NCBI GenBank assembly: GCA_025464735.1
Contig: JAODMX010000043.1
Span: 1 to 7,744 of the forward strand
Length of the DNA: 7,744 nucleotides
Direction: 5' to 3'
Source of the DNA: Frondihabitans sp.
GTDB lineage: Bacteria > Actinomycetota > Actinomycetes > Actinomycetales > Microbacteriaceae
In this document: one piece after another, positions 5,532 through 7,744 of the stretch
Layout: every line of letters starts with the position of its first letter
Numbering within the stretch: the stretch's first letter is position 1
Notes under the pieces: model-generated
Databases searched by the model: none
Told to the model about the DNA's origin: nothing
Seen by the model: only the letters and a program-made list of their open reading frames with translations
Position numbers and translations under genes: made by a program

Positions 5532-6679
5532 CGGGCCTCTCCTTCGATCTCGACTTCGTGCCCCGCGGCAGCGGAGGCATAGATGGCGTCGACGACCCGG
5601 CTGCGATGCAGCGCGTACTCGCCGTAGTGCCCGGTGTAGCGCGGAGCGGAGGCGTCCTCGCCGTCACGGATTGCGGCCAGGAACCCTGCGATGACGCTCT
5701 GGTGGTGCCCGGCCGGAACGTGCACCTGGGGGCGCGACACAGTCGGTACGCCGGCGACGTCGGAGTAGAGGGTCAGCGTGTCGTCGGTCGAGTAGTTGTC
5801 GATGTGGAGTCGCGCCCCGCCGCTCGCGCCGAGTAGCTCGACCTCGATGTCTTCGTGGGCCTTCGAGTACGACGCCCAGGAGGCCTGCAGGTGGAGGCTT
5901 GCGCCAGTATCGAAGCGGAGCAGTGCGCTGGCGAAGTCCTCCACGTCGAAGGGGTGCGTGCCGTCGCTCGACGCGGGCACCTTGGATCCTCCGCCTCGCC
6001 CCGCCCGGCCGAGCTCGGAGTAGGTGACTGCGGACGCGGTCACGACCCGCGGCTCTCCCATCAGGTGCAGGGCGATGTCGAGCACGTGAGATCCGAGGTC
6101 GATGAGCGGGCCTCCTCCCGCGCTGGTGAGGCTGGTGAACCAGGATCCGAGGCCCGGAATCCCCGATCGCCTCAGCCAGCTCGCGCGGGCGTGGTAGATC
6201 TGGCCGATCGGATCGTCTGCCAGGTAGTCGCCGAGGAACGACACGTCGGCACGGCGGCGGTGGTTGTAGGCGACCTCGAGCACTCGGTCGTTGGCCTTGG
6301 CCGCCACGACCATCTCGGCCGCGAGGTCGCCCCTCACGGCGAGAGGCTTCTCGCAGAAGACGTGCTTGCCGCTCGTGAGCGCGGCGATCGCGATGGGGTG
6401 GTGGAGGTCATTCGGCACGCCGATCGAGACAATGTCAAGGTCGTCGCGGGAGACGAGATCCTGCCAGTCGGCGTAAAGATCGGGGACTCCTCGCGAAGTG
6501 CCGAGTTGCTCGAGTCGAGCCGGTTCTTGACCGGCCAGGGCGACGACCTTCGCGCCGTCAAGCGCCGTGAACGCATCGAGGTGGGTCGACCCGGCGAAGC
6601 CGAGGCCGATCACTCCGACCCGGAGTTCGTGCCCGGGGGCTCTGGTGTGTGTCGCAATGGCCGTCGTCGGCGTGGACAT
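5528..6679 (-). CDS. Gfo/Idh/MocA-family NAD(P)-dependent sugar dehydrogenase (ThuB-like by context)
   Basis: The product has 383 residues, normal for the family. The Rossmann motif is G-V-I-G-L-G-F-A-G at residues 22-30. The hallmark E110-K-P112 (in [10 protein letters not shown]) carries the catalytic Lys111. The second signature, [21 protein letters not shown] (188-208), carries D194 and H198, the usual active-site pair. The C-terminal alpha/beta domain (about 140-383) supplies the substrate site and dimer sheet. Such enzymes oxidise or reduce sugar hydroxyls; next to ThuA, formation of a 3-keto glycoside is the natural guess. ATG 6679 is chosen because AAAGGA (6684-6689) lies 4 nt upstream. 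An in-frame ATG at 6748 would run 16 nt into the glucosidase gene and add a 23-residue tail unlike the family. The gene follows the glucosidase by 53 nt and overlaps the ThuA-like gene by 4 nt. The symbol thuB is plausible but not assigned. Confidence 0.92.
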   Translation of the reverse strand: MSTPTTAIATHTRAPGHELRVGVIGLGFAGSTHLDAFTALDGAKVVALAGQEPARLEQLGTSRGVPDLYADWQDLVSRDDLDIVSIGVPNDLHHPIAIAALTSGKHVFCEKPLAVRGDLAAEMVVAAKANDRVLEVAYNHRRRADVSFLGDYLADDPIGQIYHARASWLRRSGIPGLGSWFTSLTSAGGGPLIDLGSHVLDIALHLMGEPRVVTASAVTYSELGRAGRGGGSKVPASSDGTHPFDVEDFASALLRFDTGASLHLQASWASYSKAHEDIEVELLGASGGARLHIDNYSTDDTLTLYSDVAGVPTVSRPQVHVPAGHHQSVIAGFLAAIRDGEDASAPRYTGHYGEYALHRSRVVDAIYASAAAGHEVEIEGEAR

Positions 6680-6732
6680 GGGTTCCTTTCGGGGTGGTGC
6701 GGAGGATTCGTAACGAGGTGCGGGCATCGGCG

Positions 6733-7744
6733 TCAGTGCGCCAGCCACGCGGTTGCTGCCCGGGGAAGCTTGCCCCCTTCGAGCGGGACGCTACTCAGGA
6801 GCACCTCGCCGTGCGGAAGGTCGACGGGCGCGTCGCCGAAGTTGGTGACGCACACCCAGCCTGTCGGGCGTTCGAACGCCAGCACGTCGTCGCGCCCGGT
6901 CTCGAGCCAGGTCAGCTTGCCACCTCGGAGGCGACTGCGGATCTCGAGGGCGTTCCGGTAAAGGTTCAGGGTCGACTGCGGATCGGGTTCTTCCGCCTCG
7001 ACAGAGACTGCACCGAACGAGGCCGGTTGGGGCAGGTGAGGCCTCGCGTCACCGAAGCCGAACGACGGCCCGGACGCGGTCCAGGGCAGCGGAACACGGC
7101 AGCCGTCGCGCCCCACGTCCACCCCGGGACTACGGAAGAATGCAGGATCCTGACGGTCACCATCAGGGATGTCCGCCACTTCCTGCAACCCGAGTTCCTC
7201 GCCCTGGTAGAGGTAGGCGGATCCCGGGAGTGCTAGCTCCAGCAGCGTCGCAGCCCGGGCTCGGCGGAGGCCGAGCTCGGCGTCGAGACGAGGCTCGGCG
7301 CCGCCCGACAGTAACCAGTCACGACCCTGTTTCTCGGACCGCCTGGCGCGCGGCGGCAGACCGTAGCGAGTGGCATGACGCACGACGTCATGGTTCGAGA
7401 AGACCCAGGTCGACGACGATCCCGAGTCGGCGCTCAGTGCGAGGTTGAACTCGATGATCGTGCGGAACTGGCCGGCGTCGAAGTCCGCCTCGAGCAGGTC
7501 GAAGTTGAATGCCTGGCCGAGCCCTTCGGCGCTGGCGTAGCGCGCGCGACGATCGGCCGCAACCCAGGCCTCAGCCACAGCAGTCCTGGCCGGCGTGTAG
7601 GAGTTGAAGACCTGTCGCCACTCGGCGTAGATCTCGTGCCCTTCGTCGCGGTCCCAGAGGGGGTGGGTGGGTCCGAACGGAATCGCGTCGAGCTCGGCCT
7701 GGCTCGGCAGGTCCGCGGGAAGATCTTTGGCGAGCCCGTGGGCG
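6733..7744 (-). CDS. GH13 alpha-glucosidase (alpha-amylase superfamily), 5' end outside window
   Basis: The last 336 residues are present; the N-terminal catalytic part lies beyond 7744. The visible part begins at A-H-G-L-A-K, the stretch that directly follows the nucleophile motif (R-I-D-V-A-H-G type) in this family, so the nucleophile Asp is just outside. The acid/base Glu is the E of A-V-A-E-A-W-V (codon 7572-7570). The third catalytic element is F-S-N-H-D-V-V-R-H (residues 115-123 of the visible part), with the transition-state Asp. Also typical are YLYQGEELGL, DRQDP and GRDGCRVPLPW, found in actinobacterial alpha-glucosidases acting on maltose, sucrose, trehalose-like or short malto-oligosaccharide substrates. 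The C-terminal beta domain ends normally at W-L-A-H. The protein appears cytoplasmic. It is the first gene of the operon visible here; the promoter lies outside. Confidence 0.93.
   Translation of the reverse strand, partial: AHGLAKDLPADLPSQAELDAIPFGPTHPLWDRDEGHEIYAEWRQVFNSYTPARTAVAEAWVAADRRARYASAEGLGQAFNFDLLEADFDAGQFRTIIEFNLALSADSGSSSTWVFSNHDVVRHATRYGLPPRARRSEKQGRDWLLSGGAEPRLDAELGLRRARAATLLELALPGSAYLYQGEELGLQEVADIPDGDRQDPAFFRSPGVDVGRDGCRVPLPWTASGPSFGFGDARPHLPQPASFGAVSVEAEEPDPQSTLNLYRNALEIRSRLRGGKLTWLETGRDDVLAFERPTGWVCVTNFGDAPVDLPHGEVLLSSVPLEGGKLPRAATAWLAH

Noticed and set aside
4671..5582. A 303-codon open frame on the plus strand opposite the ThuA-like gene
   Set aside because: It is antisense to a well-supported family member; its composition is a low-complexity shadow with no ribosome site or domain.
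6680..6748. A longer start (ATG 6748) for the Gfo/Idh dehydrogenase
   Set aside because: It adds a non-family 23-residue tail, overlaps the glucosidase end, and lacks the good ribosome site that ATG 6679 has.
5855..6961. A 368-codon open frame on the plus strand opposite the dehydrogenase and glucosidase genes
   Set aside because: It lies antisense to two genes with clear catalytic motifs, is very rich in Arg/Gly/Val/Ala with no recognisable domain, and is a frame-shadow typical of high-GC DNA.

Overview
The window is high-GC DNA (roughly 65-70% in the conserved genes, estimated by eye) with GTG starts, short ATGA gene overlaps and protein sequences typical of Actinobacteria. The family types (short DacB-like peptidase, GH13 alpha-glucosidase, ThuA/Gfo-Idh pair, NmrA/MarR pair) suggest a soil- or plant-associated member of Microbacteriaceae or a close relative. 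That assignment comes from remembered protein families, not from a search.

Layout. (1) 1-892, minus: the N-terminal part of a secreted D-Ala-D-Ala carboxypeptidase/PBP4 (DacB family), cut by the window edge. (2) 893-1155: a divergent control region with a 9-bp inverted repeat, a sigma70-like promoter and three tandem TTCAA heptamers. (3) 1156-2336, plus: a two-gene, translationally overlapping unit of lower GC (about 55-62%). It encodes an unrecognised exported protein with two cysteines and an unrecognised, strongly acidic, Trp-rich cytoplasmic protein. This is the most accessory-looking part of the window. (4) 2363-3582, minus: a DUF861-type cupin and an NmrA-like NAD(P)-binding protein, coupled by a 4-nt overlap and divergent from (5) a cysteine-free MarR regulator at 3662-4132, plus, with a palindromic operator candidate between them. 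(6) 4133-4276: a convergent intergenic region with three 7-bp tandem repeats and a long nested inverted repeat. (7) 4277-7744, minus: a carbohydrate-catabolism operon, in transcription order GH13 alpha-glucosidase (5' end outside the window), Gfo/Idh/MocA dehydrogenase, ThuA-like protein and a Dabb (A/B-barrel) protein.

How the genes may work together. The operon in (7) fits uptake and breakdown of an alpha-glucoside. The glucosidase hydrolyses it, while the Gfo/Idh-ThuA pair resembles the rhizobial ThuB/ThuA pair that processes disaccharides through 3-keto derivatives. No transporter or sugar regulator lies inside the window. The MarR/NmrA/cupin group looks like a self-contained, ligand-responsive stress or redox unit. 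The exported/acidic pair has no family I can name. Its overlap, its charge complementarity (exported C-terminal domain about +8, partner about -14) and its lower GC make an effector-plus-partner system a testable idea, not a conclusion. I saw no rRNA, tRNA, CRISPR array, transposase or integrase.
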